Positions 1 through 9,830 of a DNA stretch of 51,969 nt are shown in pieces. The stretch lies in contig JALIBN010000030.1 of the NCBI GenBank assembly GCA_030576275.1, forward strand, positions 52,625 to 104,593, given 5' to 3'. This DNA comes from Pseudomonadota bacterium (GTDB taxonomy: Bacteria; Pseudomonadota; Gammaproteobacteria; Nitrosococcales; Methylophagaceae). The notes under the pieces were generated by a model that had not been told where the DNA came from, made no database searches, and saw only the letters and a program-made list of their open reading frames with translations. How positions within the stretch are numbered: position 1 is the first letter of the stretch; each line of letters opens with the position of its first letter. The position numbers and the translations under genes are program-made.

Positions 1-867
<867 letters not shown>

Positions 868-967
868 GATCGAAAATAGGCAATATTAACAAGATAGGCT
901 GGCATTTTTTTGCTCGTAATAATTCACTATTTGTTAGAATCTACGGCAAGCAATTATAGGATTAAAA

Positions 968-2308
968 ATGTCAGAACAAATTCATCAAGTAGCCATCATC
1001 GGTGGCGGTGTATGCGGTACGGCTTTATTATATTTATTAGCAGAATATAGTGATGTAAATGACATCGTAATGATTGAAAAATATGATGCTGTTGCCACCG
1101 TTAACTCGCATGGTCGAAATAATAGTCAAACTTTACATTGTGGGGACATTGAGACCAATTACACATTAGATAAGGCATCCAAAGTCAAAGCCGCGGCGGA
1201 GATGGTTGTCAATTACACTGCAACTTTAGATAACCGCGACCATGTTATTTTTAAATATCCTAAAATGGTTATCGGTGTTGGCGAAATAGAATGTCGTCAA
1301 TTACGCGAGCGGTTCACTATTTTCCGTGATCGTTTTACTTCGATGCAGTTATTAGAAAAAGAAGATATTGCTCGAATCGAACCCAACGTCGTAATTATGC
1401 AAAATGGTGAATATCGTCCAGAACCCTGTGTTGCTTTAGCGGTGTTAGATGAATACTCTGCGGTTGATTTTAATAAATTAGCAGAATCTTTTGTAAGCGA
1501 AGCGAAGAAAAATGCCGATACTACAATTCAACTTAAAATGAATAGTCACGTAGAAGAAATCCGTCATATCGACGGTGTTTTTCATATCAATACTCAAGAC
1601 CAAAATATAAAAGCTAAAACGGTAGTTGTTTCTGCTGGTGGACACAGTCTATTAATGGCTCAACAAATGGGTCACGGTTTAGAGTTTTCATGCTTGCCTG
1701 TTGCTGGTAGCTTTTATTTCACGCCAAAAGTGTTGAATGGTAAAGTTTATACCGTCCAAAATGATAAGTTACCATTTGCGGCAGTACATGGTGATCCCGA
1801 TGTATTGATCGAAGGCAAAACACGCTTTGGGCCTACGGCTTTATTATTACCATTATTAGAACGCTATAACTTGAGTACATTTTTTGAATTTTTACGCGTA
1901 CTTAAATTAGATCGCCATGTATTAAAAGTATTTTGGGATTTATTCAAAGTCAGTGATATTCGAAACTATATTTTTAAAAACTTCCTTTTTGAAGTACCTG
2001 GTTTGCGTCGCTGGCTGTTCTTAAAAGATGCTCGAAAAATAGTACCTTCCTTGCAGTTAAAAGATGTCAGTTTTGCCAAAGGCTTTGGTGGTGTTCGACC
2101 ACAATTAATTGATAAGAAAAAATCTGTTCTTATGCTCGGTGAAGCTAAAATAAACCCAGGAAATGGCATTGTTTTTAATATGACACCTTCGCCTGGCGCC
2201 ACTAGCTGTTTGGAAAATGCAGAGCTTGATATGCGCTTAGTTACAGGTTTTTTAGGGGTCAATATTGATGAGCAAAAGTTACAACAGGTACTACATAAAG
2301 CAAGCTGA
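968..2308 (+). CDS. mqo: Malate:quinone oxidoreductase family flavoprotein
   Basis: Membrane-associated FAD enzyme expected to oxidise malate and pass electrons to quinone. The N-terminus has the Rossmann FAD motif GGGVCGTALL (about residues 12-21), followed by the family signature NSQTLHCGDIETNY (about 52-65). A second conserved block, FGGVRPQ, lies near residue 374, and the C-terminus carries a PSPGAT motif. At 446 residues it is the shorter form seen in Campylobacter-type enzymes rather than the roughly 500-residue E. coli form. The ATG at 968 follows an AGGATT ribosome site. It stands alone, with about 100 bp upstream and 160 bp downstream free of genes. Family membership is firm; malate as substrate is inferred. 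Confidence 0.8.
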   Translation: MSEQIHQVAIIGGGVCGTALLYLLAEYSDVNDIVMIEKYDAVATVNSHGRNNSQTLHCGDIETNYTLDKASKVKAAAEMVVNYTATLDNRDHVIFKYPKMVIGVGEIECRQLRERFTIFRDRFTSMQLLEKEDIARIEPNVVIMQNGEYRPEPCVALAVLDEYSAVDFNKLAESFVSEAKKNADTTIQLKMNSHVEEIRHIDGVFHINTQDQNIKAKTVVVSAGGHSLLMAQQMGHGLEFSCLPVAGSFYFTPKVLNGKVYTVQNDKLPFAAVHGDPDVLIEGKTRFGPTALLLPLLERYNLSTFFEFLRVLKLDRHVLKVFWDLFKVSDIRNYIFKNFLFEVPGLRRWLFLKDARKIVPSLQLKDVSFAKGFGGVRPQLIDKKKSVLMLGEAKINPGNGIVFNMTPSPGATSCLENAELDMRLVTGFLGVNIDEQKLQQVLHKAS

Positions 2309-2470
2309 CATTTTCTCTGACTAAAAGTGTTATTTTACTAAGGACGAAAGCTGGCTTATCTTTTGCTTTATTTGATGATAATGCGTGTTTTATTTCCACA
2401 ACATAAATTAATAAAACAAAGAAAAATTGGGCTGAAGTCTTATGAACAGTAACTTATAGCTGTATGCAAC

Positions 2471-2662
2471 ATGGCGCTTAACCATGAGGCTAGTAATAAA
2501 AATAGCGGCAAAACTGATCAGCGGCGGCAAATATTTACCTTTTTTGTTGAAGATATGATGTTTGGCCTGAATGTTGAAAATGTACTCATGTTAAGTCAGA
2601 AAGTGAGCGATATTCAACGGCTCCCGCATGAAGAGCTTGGTTTTCGTGGCTTTATTATTTGA
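2471..2662 (+). pseudogene. CheW-like domain, N-terminal fragment
   Basis: A 63-residue reading frame. After a polar start it reads like the first strands of a CheW domain: a Phe-rich strand, FGLNVENVL, then a LPHEELGFRGFII stretch where CheW proteins normally have the 'Gv.nlRG.vipv' strand. The stop codon at 2660-2662 cuts the domain roughly in half, and greB starts 18 bp later. No continuation is visible in other frames. CheW normally couples receptors to CheA, but this piece is too short to fold as a full domain. It is most likely a remnant; a functional mini-protein cannot be excluded. Confidence 0.55.
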
Positions 2663-2680
2663 AATTTGGATCATGTAATT

Positions 2681-3163
2681 ATGGCATCATCTCCGTACAT
2701 CACTGCACAAGGCATGTCTCGCCTCAATGAAGAGCTTGCTCTTATTTGGATAAGGCGAAGAGATGTCGTGAGAGCTTTATCAGCGGCAGCGGCTGAAGGG
2801 GATAGATCGGAGAACGCAGAGTATATCTATCGAAAAAAAGAATTACGGGGCCTAGATCGCCGAATTCGCTACTTGCAAAAAAGAATGCCTGATTTACATG
2901 TTATTGCCGCTTACCCTGACAATCAGAATAAAATATTTTTTGCGGCTTGGGTCACCCTAGAGAATGAGCAGGCTGAACATGTGGAATATCGTATTGTAGG
3001 TCCAGATGAAATTGATCATCAAAAGGGTAATATCAGCATGGACTCACCCTTAGCTTTGGCATTACGGGGCAAGGAAGTCGATGATGAGGCTATTATCAAG
3101 TTACCAACGGGCGTTAAACACTATTTTGTGATTGCTATTCGCTATCAGCAAGAGCAGGGCTGA
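2681..3163 (+). CDS. greB: Transcription elongation factor GreB
   Basis: Rescues backtracked RNA polymerase by stimulating transcript cleavage through the secondary channel. The N-terminal coiled coil carries the acidic tip region AAEGDRSENAEY typical of GreA/GreB, followed by RRIRYLQKRM, which is more GreB-like, and a C-terminal FKBP-like domain with IVGPDEID and DSPLALAL. The total is 160 residues, as expected. The frame can be opened from a TTG at 2666, but the ATG at 2681 gives the usual GreB start (MASSPYIT). The 3' end overlaps by 29 bp the end of the convergent sugar dehydrogenase gene. Confidence 0.93.
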   Translation: MASSPYITAQGMSRLNEELALIWIRRRDVVRALSAAAAEGDRSENAEYIYRKKELRGLDRRIRYLQKRMPDLHVIAAYPDNQNKIFFAAWVTLENEQAEHVEYRIVGPDEIDHQKGNISMDSPLALALRGKEVDDEAIIKLPTGVKHYFVIAIRYQQEQG

Positions 3164-4238
3164 TTTTCAAAATTCGACCATCATCTGTAGATATATACAA
3201 CCAGCCTTCAGGGCTTTCAATGATATTTCTGATTCTACCTTGTACATTGCGCAATAGCCGTGTTTCGGAGACCGCCTGAACATGTTCATCCAACACGATA
3301 CGGTTTAGGTGTTGTAATTTTAGCGCACCCGCTAATAAATTATTGTGCCATTGCGGGAAAGCATTGCCCATGTATTGAATGATACTACTGGGAGCAATCG
3401 AGGGAACATAAACTTTAGTAGGTTGCTCCATGCCGGCTTTTTCTGTTCCTTCGCCAACAGCGCGTGGAGTATAGTATTCCAGACCGAAAGAAATGACTGG
3501 CCAGCCGTAGTTTTTACCTGCTTTGATTAAGTTTATCTCATCACCGCCACGAGGACCGTGTTCTACCTCCCACAACTGTTCGGTGATTTTGTTGAAGAAT
3601 AAGCCTTGTGGATTACGATGCCCGTAACTCCAAATTTCTGGCAATGCGTTTTTGTGATTTACAAAAGGATTATCAGCAGGAACACTGCCATCTAAATTTA
3701 ACCGTAAAATTGACCCAGCATGAGTACTTAGATCTTGAGCATTGGCGCGAAATCCCCTTTCACCAACCGATAAAAAAATATGATCTTTATTATCAAATGT
3801 TATTCTGCCGCCAAAGTGAGCACCGGTATCAGTGGTAGATTTTGTGACCAATAAATCCTGCCAATCAATTAAGCTGCTACCAGCAACTTTTGCGCGTGCC
3901 AATGTCGTTGCACCTTGGCCGGATATATCTTTACTATAACTGAAATAAATCCATTGATTGATTGCGTAATCAGGAGACAAGGCAACATCAAATAATCCTC
4001 CCTGACCTGAAACTTTAATTGCCGGCAAACCTGTAATGTTCGTTAATGAACCGGAGTTTAAATTTAGTAGTGAAAGTCGGCCTTCGCGCTGACTAATGAG
4101 TAATGTATTGTCAGGCATTATCGCCATGCCCCACGGCACACCTAATCCAGTCGCCAGCGTTTCTGTTGTTACGGCTTCTGCACTATAAACAGGCTGAAAA
4201 AAGATCAGAATGGCTAATATACTGATGATAAACTTCAT
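3135..4238 (-). CDS. PQQ-dependent aldose sugar dehydrogenase (soluble GDH family), secreted
   Basis: Periplasmic six-bladed beta-propeller of the glucose/sorbosone dehydrogenase family, which oxidises aldoses to lactones with PQQ and Ca2+. A Sec signal peptide covers about residues 1-20 (hydrophobic core, AEA cleavage region). Family signatures are GVPWGMAIMPD near the start, a DTGAHFGGRI segment holding the likely catalytic His, GHRNPQGL, and EHGPRGGDEINLI followed by GKNYGWP. The length (367) matches E. coli YliI. The substrate is unknown. It is encoded 30 bp downstream of selO on the same strand and probably cotranscribed. An orphan pqqA at about 34.5 kb supports use of PQQ in this organism. 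Confidence 0.88.
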   Translation of the reverse strand: MKFIISILAILIFFQPVYSAEAVTTETLATGLGVPWGMAIMPDNTLLISQREGRLSLLNLNSGSLTNITGLPAIKVSGQGGLFDVALSPDYAINQWIYFSYSKDISGQGATTLARAKVAGSSLIDWQDLLVTKSTTDTGAHFGGRITFDNKDHIFLSVGERGFRANAQDLSTHAGSILRLNLDGSVPADNPFVNHKNALPEIWSYGHRNPQGLFFNKITEQLWEVEHGPRGGDEINLIKAGKNYGWPVISFGLEYYTPRAVGEGTEKAGMEQPTKVYVPSIAPSSIIQYMGNAFPQWHNNLLAGALKLQHLNRIVLDEHVQAVSETRLLRNVQGRIRNIIESPEGWLYISTDDGRILKISPALADSE

Positions 4239-4268
4239 AAAACGGACCCTAAAAAGTGTTGCAGATGA

Positions 4269-5870
4269 TCATGAACTACACGATAACATTGAACAGCCCG
4301 CTCGATCTCTGGCCCAATCAGGACGCTTAACCGCAAAATGAGCCATGTCAGCTTGTTCGGCGTAAGGCTGGCGTAATAATGCTAGTAATTCATTGACCAA
4401 GCTAAAGTCACCTAGTTCGGCCTTATCAATGGCCAGTTGTGCCATATAGTTTCGCAAGACATATTTGGGATTGATCTCATTCATTTTCTGGCGACGGATC
4501 ACGTTTGATGTGCCATCTTCTGCAACACGCTGTTGATAAAGACGTAACCAGTTGCAGGTTCGGGTTTTATCTTCAGTACTTAGTGCTTCGGGCGCGTAAT
4601 AAGCATCCATTAATGGTGCTAGTAATTCCTTGTCTGACAGTTGAATATCTTCACAGTCAATATCTGCTAAATTGCGATAGAAGGTTGTCATATCGGTTTC
4701 AACTAGTTGTAAAACTTCGTGTAACTCTTTATTGAGCGAGTGATCAGTCGCCGCATTATAATCGTTCAACCCGAGTTTTTTAGCGCGCATAGTCTGCCAC
4801 TTTTGATCATACAATTCAGCGTAGTCATTAAGAATTTTGCGTAAGGGAGCCGCATCTTCAATCAAAGGATAAATGGCATTAGCGAGTTGAAATAAATTCC
4901 ACTGAGCAATTTGTGCTTGATTGCCAAAACGATAACGTCGACCACTGGCATCTGTGGTGTTAGGTGTCCAGTTTGGGTCGTAATCTTCTAACCAGCCGTA
5001 CGGGCCATAATCAATTGTTAGCCCCAAAATCGACATATTGTCGGTATTCATTACACCATGAACAAAACCTACTCGCATCCAATGCACAATCATATCTGCG
5101 GTGCGTTCGCAGACTTCAGCAAACCATTCCAGATAGACATCAACACTTGGCGTGCCAAGGTGTGGAAATTCGGTTGTGATAGTGAAGTCAACTAACTGCC
5201 GTAAGGTATCAATATCACCACGAGCAGAATGAATTTCATAACTACCAAAACGCAAAAAAGATGGCGCTACACGACATACAATGGCACCAGGTTCCGGTTT
5301 GGCACGTCCATCGTAAAACATATCTCGTACAACCTGTTCTCCGGTGGTGACTAAGCTCAGGGCACGCGTGGTTGGCACACCAAGATGAAACATGGCCTCA
5401 CTGCATAAAAATTCACGTACTGATGAGCGAAGCACTGCCAAACCATCTGCGGTACGCGAGTATGGCGTAGCGCCGGAACCCTTTAACTGCAAGACGTAAT
5501 GGTTACCCTGTTGATTGACGACCTCACCTAGATTTATCGCACGACCATCGCCTAATTGTCCGGCCCAGTTACCAAATTGATGACCGCCATAACATTGGGC
5601 GTGGGGACGCATATCTGCCAATAGCTGGTTACCAGCAAACACTTGCGTGAAGTTCTCAGACTGACAATCTTCATCCGATAAATTTAATAATTCAGCGACT
5701 TCAGATGAAAAAGCAACTAGCTTAGGCGCAGCAACTACGGTTGGATTTACAAATGAATAACAGGCAGATAAAACTTGCCGGCGATGATTATCAGTTTCAT
5801 TATCTGCAGGTAAGCCTTCAACAAAACGATTGTCGAAGGTTAATAATGATAGTGATGTTTTTTTTGACAC
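4269..5870 (-). CDS. selO: SelO family protein adenylyltransferase (YdiU)
   Basis: Pseudokinase-fold enzyme that transfers AMP from ATP to Ser, Thr or Tyr of target proteins and is linked to redox stress. Visible signatures are QCYGGHQFGNWAGQLGDGRA, the nucleotide-binding LQLKGSGATPYSR, GVPTTRAL, and the metal-binding MNTDNMSILGLTIDYGP. The chain ends in Cys-Ser-Ser, the position occupied by selenocysteine in eukaryotic SelO. At 533 residues it is somewhat longer than E. coli YdiU. The PQQ dehydrogenase gene follows 30 bp downstream. The identification is firm; targets are unknown. Confidence 0.95.
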   Translation of the reverse strand: MSKKTSLSLLTFDNRFVEGLPADNETDNHRRQVLSACYSFVNPTVVAAPKLVAFSSEVAELLNLSDEDCQSENFTQVFAGNQLLADMRPHAQCYGGHQFGNWAGQLGDGRAINLGEVVNQQGNHYVLQLKGSGATPYSRTADGLAVLRSSVREFLCSEAMFHLGVPTTRALSLVTTGEQVVRDMFYDGRAKPEPGAIVCRVAPSFLRFGSYEIHSARGDIDTLRQLVDFTITTEFPHLGTPSVDVYLEWFAEVCERTADMIVHWMRVGFVHGVMNTDNMSILGLTIDYGPYGWLEDYDPNWTPNTTDASGRRYRFGNQAQIAQWNLFQLANAIYPLIEDAAPLRKILNDYAELYDQKWQTMRAKKLGLNDYNAATDHSLNKELHEVLQLVETDMTTFYRNLADIDCEDIQLSDKELLAPLMDAYYAPEALSTEDKTRTCNWLRLYQQRVAEDGTSNVIRRQKMNEINPKYVLRNYMAQLAIDKAELGDFSLVNELLALLRQPYAEQADMAHFAVKRPDWARDRAGCSMLSCSS

Positions 5871-6073
5871 GTGACAGCCTTGTATAATAATTGTTATCTA
5901 GGGAATGCAAAATATTTAAAATTACAATCAAATTAATAAGTTGTAATTAAATCGCGATTTCCTGAGTACTAAATCTTAGTGATGTTCCCAACTATAACAT
6001 TTAGTTAATACAGGTAAAAAAACCATATTTTAAGTATAGTTATGGGCTGAATAGATTTATTAGGTAAATAATA

Positions 6074-7672
6074 ATGAAACAACCGATACAAGTGAGACAA
6101 CCAACACAAGCAGAAATTCAACCGGTGTTAAACGCTCTCAATGCTGGGAATTTAGAGCTTGCTGAATCGATGGCCAAGACATTGCTGAATACTTTTCCTA
6201 AGGCTTTTGTGTTGTACAACCTTTATGGCAACGCACTTGCTGGTCAAAACAAATTTCAAGAAGCGGCCGAAGCCTTCCGTAAAGCTCTAGATATAGACCC
6301 ATCGGTGGGGGAGTTGCATTTTAATCTGGGCATTTTATTAACTAATTTAAACCGTACTGATGAAGCCATCATCAGTTATAAAAAAGCGGTGAACTTAAAA
6401 CCTAATTTAACGGATGCCCATTACAACTTAGCTACGGCATTACAATCTCAAAATAAATTTGATCAGGCTGCGACAAGTTATCAAAAAGCAATTGCTTTAG
6501 AGCCTGGCTTTTTTGAAGCGTTAGTTAATCTTGGTGTGGTATTGCAAGAGCAAAGTAAATTAGCTGATGCGATTAAGGTATATCGTCGAGCACTCAGCAT
6601 TCAAAAAGATGCCAAAGTGTATTTCAATTTGGGTACTGCCTTAAAAAATGAAGGCAAATTAGGCGATGCGATAGAAAGTTATAACGATGCCTTGGAACTC
6701 AATCCTGACTACGCTGAAGTGCACAGCAATATGGGCGAGGTATTGCGAGATCAAGGTCGTTATGAGGAGTCGGTCATGTCTTATAAACAGGCCTTAGCAC
6801 TCGACCCCACCTTGCCTGTAGCTAATTACAGTTTTGCTATTTATCTTTACGATAGTGGTGATTTGGAAGGTGCGTTAACTCATTTTCAACGTTCCGATTT
6901 TGCTGATTGGCAAGAGCGATCATTATATTGTTTGTATAAAACAGGCCGATTTGATGAATTTAAGCAGGGCCTAGATGAACTTAAAACAAAAAAACATATC
7001 TCACCATTTTTAGCTACATTAACTGGACACTATGCTGAAAACTTTGGAACTGAGAACGATTACAATTTCTGTAAAAATCCACTCGATTTTGTGTTCCATA
7101 CAGAAGTTAAAGAGCTTAAAGATGACAGTAGTGGATTGCTCGCTCAGTTATTAGAAGATATCAAGCTTGCTGATATTGAAAAGAAAATGCAGGGCCGTTT
7201 AGTCAATGGTGAACAGTCGTCGGGAAATCTGTTTAAACGCCAAGAAGCGTCATTTCGTGGGATAGGTCAATTAGTCGAACAGGCAATTGAGCGTTATCGC
7301 CAAACTTTTGCTGGCGAGCAATGTGAGTTTGTAAAATCTTTCCCTAAAAAGACCGAGTTTGCTAGCTCATGGTACGTTCGCATGCAACAAGGAGGTCATT
7401 TAACCTCCCATATTCATGAAGATGGTTGGGTGAGTGGCGCATTGTATTTGTCGTTACCTAAGGACAAAAAGCACGAGCATGAAGGCAGTATTGAATTAAG
7501 TACTCATGGTGATGATTATCCGAAAAAACATGATAACTTTCCAACTAAAACGGTGGCTCCTGCAGTGGGTGATATCGTCATGTTTCCATCATCTGTATTT
7601 CATCGCACAATACCATTTACTTCGGATGAAGAACGGATTTGTATCGCATTTGATTTGAAGCCCGCATTATAA
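6074..7672 (+). CDS. TPR protein fused to a putative 2OG-Fe(II) oxygenase domain
   Basis: 532 residues in two parts. About residues 10-270 are seven or so tetratricopeptide repeats of the 'A...Y..Al.l.P....a..nlG..l' type, a protein-binding solenoid. About residues 340-530 form a 2-oxoglutarate/iron dioxygenase-like domain: SSWYVRMQQGGHLTSHIHEDGWVSG includes the HIHED iron-binding His/Asp pair, and GDIVMFPSSVFHRTIPF supplies the distal His, followed by Arg in DEERICIAFDL. This architecture is recurrent in marine proteobacteria. By analogy it may hydroxylate a protein side chain recognised by the TPRs, but no substrate is known. No signal peptide is seen, so it is cytoplasmic. Monocistronic. 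Confidence 0.85.
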   Translation: MKQPIQVRQPTQAEIQPVLNALNAGNLELAESMAKTLLNTFPKAFVLYNLYGNALAGQNKFQEAAEAFRKALDIDPSVGELHFNLGILLTNLNRTDEAIISYKKAVNLKPNLTDAHYNLATALQSQNKFDQAATSYQKAIALEPGFFEALVNLGVVLQEQSKLADAIKVYRRALSIQKDAKVYFNLGTALKNEGKLGDAIESYNDALELNPDYAEVHSNMGEVLRDQGRYEESVMSYKQALALDPTLPVANYSFAIYLYDSGDLEGALTHFQRSDFADWQERSLYCLYKTGRFDEFKQGLDELKTKKHISPFLATLTGHYAENFGTENDYNFCKNPLDFVFHTEVKELKDDSSGLLAQLLEDIKLADIEKKMQGRLVNGEQSSGNLFKRQEASFRGIGQLVEQAIERYRQTFAGEQCEFVKSFPKKTEFASSWYVRMQQGGHLTSHIHEDGWVSGALYLSLPKDKKHEHEGSIELSTHGDDYPKKHDNFPTKTVAPAVGDIVMFPSSVFHRTIPFTSDEERICIAFDLKPAL

Positions 7673-7710
7673 ATAAATACTGTTAGGGCTAAGGTAAGAC
7701 GATAAGTGAA

Positions 7711-7738
7711 AGGGGGGATTAATCACCCCCGATTTTAA
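7711..7738 (+). terminator. Possible terminator after the TPR-oxygenase gene
   Basis: A G-rich run and a C-rich run (GGGGG / CCCCC) can pair around an ATTAATCA loop, followed by GATTTT. The stem is short and the T tract weak. Confidence 0.4.
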
Positions 7739-7758
7739 TGTTGAGGGAGTAAATTTTC

Positions 7759-8262
7759 ATGATTCATACAATCACTGACGCAGAACTTCTGCAATTCACA
7801 TCGCAAGTTGCACAACGCCTGTTAGCTGTTAACTGGCGCTTATCGGTCTCTGAATCATGCACGGGGGGCTGGTTGGGGAAATGTTGTACTGATCTAGCCG
7901 GTAGCTCGACATGGTTTGAACGAGGATTTATCACATACAGTAACCAAGCAAAGCAAGATTTGCTGCATGTTAAGGAGTCAACCATACAGCAGTTCGGCGC
8001 AGTGAGTGAACAGACTGCGAGTGAAATGGTACAAGGTGCGTTAGCAGAGTCGATGGCCGATATTAGCGTCGCAATTACAGGTGTTGCAGGTCCTGATGGT
8101 GGCACTATCGATAAACCGGTCGGCACGGTTTGGTTTGCATGGGTCACAAAATATTCAGTCGTTAAAACACAGTGTTGCCACTTTGAAGGTGACCGAGAGT
8201 CAATTAGACGGCAAGCAGTAAAACTCGCGTTACAAGGAATAATCAAAAACGCTAGAGACTGA
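7759..8262 (+). CDS. pncC: CinA C-terminal domain protein, nicotinamide-nucleotide amidase
   Basis: Deamidates nicotinamide mononucleotide to nicotinate mononucleotide in NAD salvage. The 167-residue stand-alone domain shows the family motifs SVSESCTGGWLGK, FERGFITYSNQAKQDLL, FGAVSEQTASEM and ITGVAGPDGGT...KPVGTVW. The ATG at 7759 is preceded by GAGGGAG. It sits 48 bp before recA, the usual gammaproteobacterial neighbour, and may share its transcript. Confidence 0.93.
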   Translation: MIHTITDAELLQFTSQVAQRLLAVNWRLSVSESCTGGWLGKCCTDLAGSSTWFERGFITYSNQAKQDLLHVKESTIQQFGAVSEQTASEMVQGALAESMADISVAITGVAGPDGGTIDKPVGTVWFAWVTKYSVVKTQCCHFEGDRESIRRQAVKLALQGIIKNARD

Positions 8263-8310
8263 TTGCCATCTATGGGATAATCCGATGTTTACTCATATCT
8301 GGATTTAACG

Positions 8311-9387
8311 ATGGCGACTAAAATGGAAGATGACAAGAAAAAAGCATTAGGCGCAGCATTAGGCCAAATAGAAAAACAATTTGGTAAAGGCGCTGTTATG
8401 CGTTTAGGTGATTCTGCCGCTTCTCGTGATATCGATGCGGTATCAACCGGCTCCATAGGTCTTGACGTTGCGCTTGGCATTGGTGGCTTACCCCGTGGAC
8501 GAGTTGTTGAAATCTATGGTCCTGAATCTTCAGGTAAAACAACACTGACGCTACATGCCATTGCTGAAATGCAAAAACTTGGCGGTACTGCTGCCTTTGT
8601 TGATGCTGAACATGCACTTGATCCGCTTTATGCTCAAAAACTGGGTGTAAACATCGACGACTTATTAGTCTCGCAACCTGATACCGGTGAACAAGCTTTA
8701 GAAATTACCGATATGTTAGTTCGTTCTGGTGCTGTTGATGTTGTCGTTATTGACTCGGTGGCGGCTCTAACACCTAAAGCTGAAATTGAAGGCGATATGG
8801 GTGATAGTCATATGGGGCTTCAAGCACGATTAATGTCGCAAGCACTGCGTAAACTGACTGCTAACATAAAACGTTCAAATACATTGGTCATCTTCATCAA
8901 CCAAATTCGAATGAAAATCGGTGTTATGTTTGGTAGTCCTGAAACGACTACCGGCGGTAACGCATTAAAATTCTACGCGTCGGTTCGCCTTGATATTCGT
9001 CGTATTGGCGCTATCAAAAAAGGTGATGAAATTCTAGGTAATGAAACCCGCGTTAAAGTGGTGAAAAATAAAGTTGCGCCGCCATTTAAACAAGTTCAAT
9101 TCGATATCTTATATGGCGAAGGTATTTCGCATGAAGGCGAGTTGATTGATTTAGGTGTTCAAGAAAATATCGTAGAAAAAGCAGGTGCATGGTATAGCTA
9201 TGCAGGCACCAGAATTGGCCAAGGTAAAGATAATGTACGTGCTTATTTAAAAGAACACCCAGAAATGGCTGCTGAGATTGAAGTTAAAATCCGAGCTGCA
9301 TTATTGCCGCCACGTGGTACGGTTGCTAAACCTGCAACTGCGCCTTCGGGAGTTGATGAAGATGAGAGCGAACTTTCTGAAGCGTGA
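8311..9387 (+). CDS. recA: RecA recombinase
   Basis: DNA strand-exchange ATPase and LexA coprotease. Walker A GPESSGKT is at residues 70-77, followed by Walker B ([10 protein letters not shown]) and loop L2 ([16 protein letters not shown]). The acidic C-terminal tail ([10 protein letters not shown]) is typical. At 358 residues the gene is full length. Its TGA overlaps the GTG start of recX. No CTG-N10-CAG LexA box is visible in the 48 bp between pncC and recA or in the region before pncC. Confidence 0.99.
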   Translation: MATKMEDDKKKALGAALGQIEKQFGKGAVMRLGDSAASRDIDAVSTGSIGLDVALGIGGLPRGRVVEIYGPESSGKTTLTLHAIAEMQKLGGTAAFVDAEHALDPLYAQKLGVNIDDLLVSQPDTGEQALEITDMLVRSGAVDVVVIDSVAALTPKAEIEGDMGDSHMGLQARLMSQALRKLTANIKRSNTLVIFINQIRMKIGVMFGSPETTTGGNALKFYASVRLDIRRIGAIKKGDEILGNETRVKVVKNKVAPPFKQVQFDILYGEGISHEGELIDLGVQENIVEKAGAWYSYAGTRIGQGKDNVRAYLKEHPEMAAEIEVKIRAALLPPRGTVAKPATAPSGVDEDESELSEA

Positions 9388-9830
9388 GAAAACAATCGCT
9401 TAATGAACGAGTGATGAATTTATTGGCTCGGCGTGAACATAGTGTTGCCGAGCTAGTAAAAAAATTAAGTAACGACTTTGAACACGATGACATTATTATC
9501 GTCATCAACAAATTGACAGAAAAGAACCTACAAAGTGATCAACGATTTGCGGAAAACTATTTACGTTATCGTTCACAACGTGGGTTTGGTTATCAAAAGA
9601 TTAGGCAAGAATTAAAAGAACGTGGTGTGGATACTGAACTTATCAGCGATGCATTGGCAGAATCTGATATTGATTGGTTTGCGCTTGTGGCAGGTGTCCG
9701 TTGCAAACGTTTTGGCGAGCGGGAGCCTGAAGATTATAAAGAACGTGCAAAACAGCAACGGTTTTTACAATCTCGTGGTTTTACTCATGAACAAATAACT
9801 GAAAGCTTTAATAAATATTATGAAAAGTAG
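9384..9830 (+). CDS. recX: RecX, regulator of RecA
   Basis: Binds and modulates RecA filaments. The 148-residue protein is built of three-helix repeats, with [20 protein letters not shown] and [13 protein letters not shown] as the recognisable parts. The start is the GTG overlapping the recA stop (GTGA), so translation is coupled to recA. Its last 11 bp overlap the start of alaS. Confidence 0.93.
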   Translation: MRKQSLNERVMNLLARREHSVAELVKKLSNDFEHDDIIIVINKLTEKNLQSDQRFAENYLRYRSQRGFGYQKIRQELKERGVDTELISDALAESDIDWFALVAGVRCKRFGEREPEDYKERAKQQRFLQSRGFTHEQITESFNKYYEK

